Shown: piece by piece, positions 62,906 through 64,000 of the stretch | Layout of the letters: each line of letters opens with the position of its first letter | Numbering within the stretch: the first letter of the stretch is position 1 | DNA from: Paenibacillus segetis | GTDB lineage: Bacteria; Bacillota; Bacilli; Paenibacillales; Paenibacillaceae | Assembly (NCBI RefSeq): GCF_014639155.1 | Contig: NZ_BMFT01000001.1 | Coordinates: forward strand, 1,674,001 to 1,738,000 | Length of the DNA stretch: 64,000 nucleotides | Direction: 5' to 3' | Notes under the pieces: generated by a model | What the model was told of the DNA's origin: nothing | Databases searched by the model: none | Seen by the model: only the letters and a program-made list of their open reading frames with translations | Program-made: the position numbers and the translations under genes

Positions 62906-64000
62906 CTACAGTTGTTTTTGAGCCTGCGCTCTACGAACGATTAAAAAGTAGCACATGAGAGCGCTAATGCTGGAAACAGCAATGACAATTCCCATTGGTA
63001 CTGCTGTTTGATCACCGCCAAGACCAACGAGTGGTGCTACTACAGCGCCGAGGATGTAGGGTAATAGACCGAGCAGTGCTGAAGCGCTGCCAGCGGATTG
63101 ACTCTGATTCTGCATTGCTAATGGGAAGCTTGCAGTTCCAACGATACCAACGCAAGATACAACGAAGAATAATGGTACGAGGACAGCGAATAGTCCGCCA
63201 CCCGTCAAAATAACACTCAACAAAACGATAGAGGAAATTGCCGACAGCCCTAAACCGAAAGTTAGTAGGGAGGATTCTTTAAATCTTCCTGCAAGACGCC
63301 CTGTTGTCTGTGTAGCAATAATGATGCCTACACCGTTTATAGCGAAGATTAGACTATACATTTGCTCTGATACATGGAATATATTTTGCATTACAAAAGA
63401 AGAACCGGAAATATACCCAAACATAGCTGCAGTTACAAGACCTTGGGATAAGCAGTATCCGATAAATACCCGGTCCTTCACGAGACGTCTGAAGGTTAAC
63501 AAAGTCTCTTTCATCCCACCAGATTGTCGTTGATCCTTGGGTAATGTCTCGGGAAGTCCTAATAGAACTGATAACATCATGGCAACACCAATCAGACTTA
63601 GCACGACGAACACACCACGCCATGATACGAAATTCAGTAGTTGCCCACCAAAGAGTGGTGCCAGTATAGGAGCAGCTCCGTTAACAAGCATGAGGAGTGA
63701 GAAGAATTTCGTAAGCTCCGTGCCGGAATACATATCACGTACGATCGCACGCGAGATAACGATTCCCGCTGCCCCTGACAACCCTTGTATGAAGCGAAAT
63801 GCAATCAAGAACCAGGCTGATGGTGCGAAGACGCATAGCAGTGAACTCAATGCATACATGGTTAAAGCAAAAATTAGGGGAGTACGTCTACCACGTACAT
63901 CGCTTAGTGGTCCAGCCACGAGTTGGCCAAGCGCAAGCCCAAGTAGACAAGCTGTTAGGCTAAGCTGAGCCATAGAGGCGGTCGTGTTAAGATCGCCTGC
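62906..64000 (-). CDS. Bcr/CflA-type MFS drug transporter (N-terminus outside window)
   Basis: A leftward twelve-helix major facilitator cut by the right edge; 364 residues are visible. The reading frame stays open past an internal ATG at 63973 to base 64000, with the visible start AGDLNTTASMAQLSLTACLLG fitting the end of the first loop of Bcr proteins, so about 35-45 residues are missing. GPLSDVRGRRTPL is motif A. Bcr-type pumps export bicyclomycin, chloramphenicol or related compounds; the substrate here is not known. Confidence 0.92.
   Translation of the reverse strand, partial: AGDLNTTASMAQLSLTACLLGLALGQLVAGPLSDVRGRRTPLIFALTMYALSSLLCVFAPSAWFLIAFRFIQGLSGAAGIVISRAIVRDMYSGTELTKFFSLLMLVNGAAPILAPLFGGQLLNFVSWRGVFVVLSLIGVAMMLSVLLGLPETLPKDQRQSGGMKETLLTFRRLVKDRVFIGYCLSQGLVTAAMFGYISGSSFVMQNIFHVSEQMYSLIFAINGVGIIIATQTTGRLAGRFKESSLLTFGLGLSAISSIVLLSVILTGGGLFAVLVPLFFVVSCVGIVGTASFPLAMQNQSQSAGSASALLGLLPYILGAVVAPLVGLGGDQTAVPMGIVIAVSSISALMCYFLIVRRAQAQKQL

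Noticed and set aside
63537..63968. Rightward 143-codon frame in the Bcr-type transporter
   Set aside because: Antisense shadow of the leftward MFS gene.

Overview
The window reads as a chromosomal segment of a low-to-moderate GC, spore-former-type Firmicute, most likely Paenibacillus. This rests on Gram-positive style GGAGG ribosome binding sites, frequent TTG/GTG starts, Lpl-type sugar ABC transporters with a membrane-bound AraC regulator, a T-box in front of tyrS, a cobalamin riboswitch in front of metE, a YjfB-type small protein, and an Rtp-like protein related to the Bacillus replication terminator protein. Species assignment is inference; no 16S or core marker set is present.

Layout. 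0-14.1 kb: a pectin/rhamnogalacturonan utilisation cluster (AraC-type membrane regulator, two sugar-binding lipoproteins, two permeases, two GH105 hydrolases, GH28, an alpha/beta esterase, a CE8 pectin methylesterase), with the edge of a LacI regulator at the left end. 14.3-18.4 kb: a flavodoxin, a Tet(L)-like efflux pump with a leader peptide, a divergent TetR regulator and a short-chain dehydrogenase. 18.4-29.1 kb: an alpha-1,6-glucan (dextran/isomaltooligosaccharide) locus: LacI regulator, binding protein, two permeases, GH13 alpha-1,6-glucosidase, surface GH66 lipoprotein and a membrane-anchored esterase with a CBM9-like domain. 29.1-37.6 kb: T-box/tyrS, low-molecular-weight phosphatase, HrpB helicase, split GlcNAc-type PTS (IIA + IIBC), a small kinase-like protein and the Rtp homologue. 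37.7-44.7 kb: B12 riboswitch/metE, azoreductase, YdjM-like protein, a divergent IF-3 paralogue, SDR, MgtC-family protein. 44.8-51 kb: ABC half-transporter, two complete two-component systems, an ECF sigma factor. 51-64 kb: detoxification and transport genes (VOC protein, aldo/keto reductase, Fsr-like MFS, ChrA, Bcr-type MFS), two tRNA-Leu genes, DUF817 and other membrane proteins, oxidoreductases, a coiled-coil protein and a YfiT/DinB protein.

How genes work together. In both glycan loci, surface or secreted enzymes release oligosaccharides, a lipoprotein-dependent ABC importer without its own ATPase brings them in, and intracellular hydrolases finish the job (GH105 for unsaturated galacturonyl ends; GH13 for alpha-1,6 linkages). 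Both transporters presumably borrow a shared MsmX-type ATPase encoded elsewhere.

Most unusual structure outside genes: two intergenic arrays (4406-4582 and 53847-54024), each with four 13-bp dyads of form TGGA-N5-TCCA at nearly identical spacings (51/62/51 and 52/62/51); a 189-bp element with 15-bp terminal inverted repeats (58727-58915); inverted copies of a 16-bp motif in front of the rtp homologue; and a 20-codon leader ORF plus ribosome-site-masking hairpin in front of the Tet(L)-like pump.
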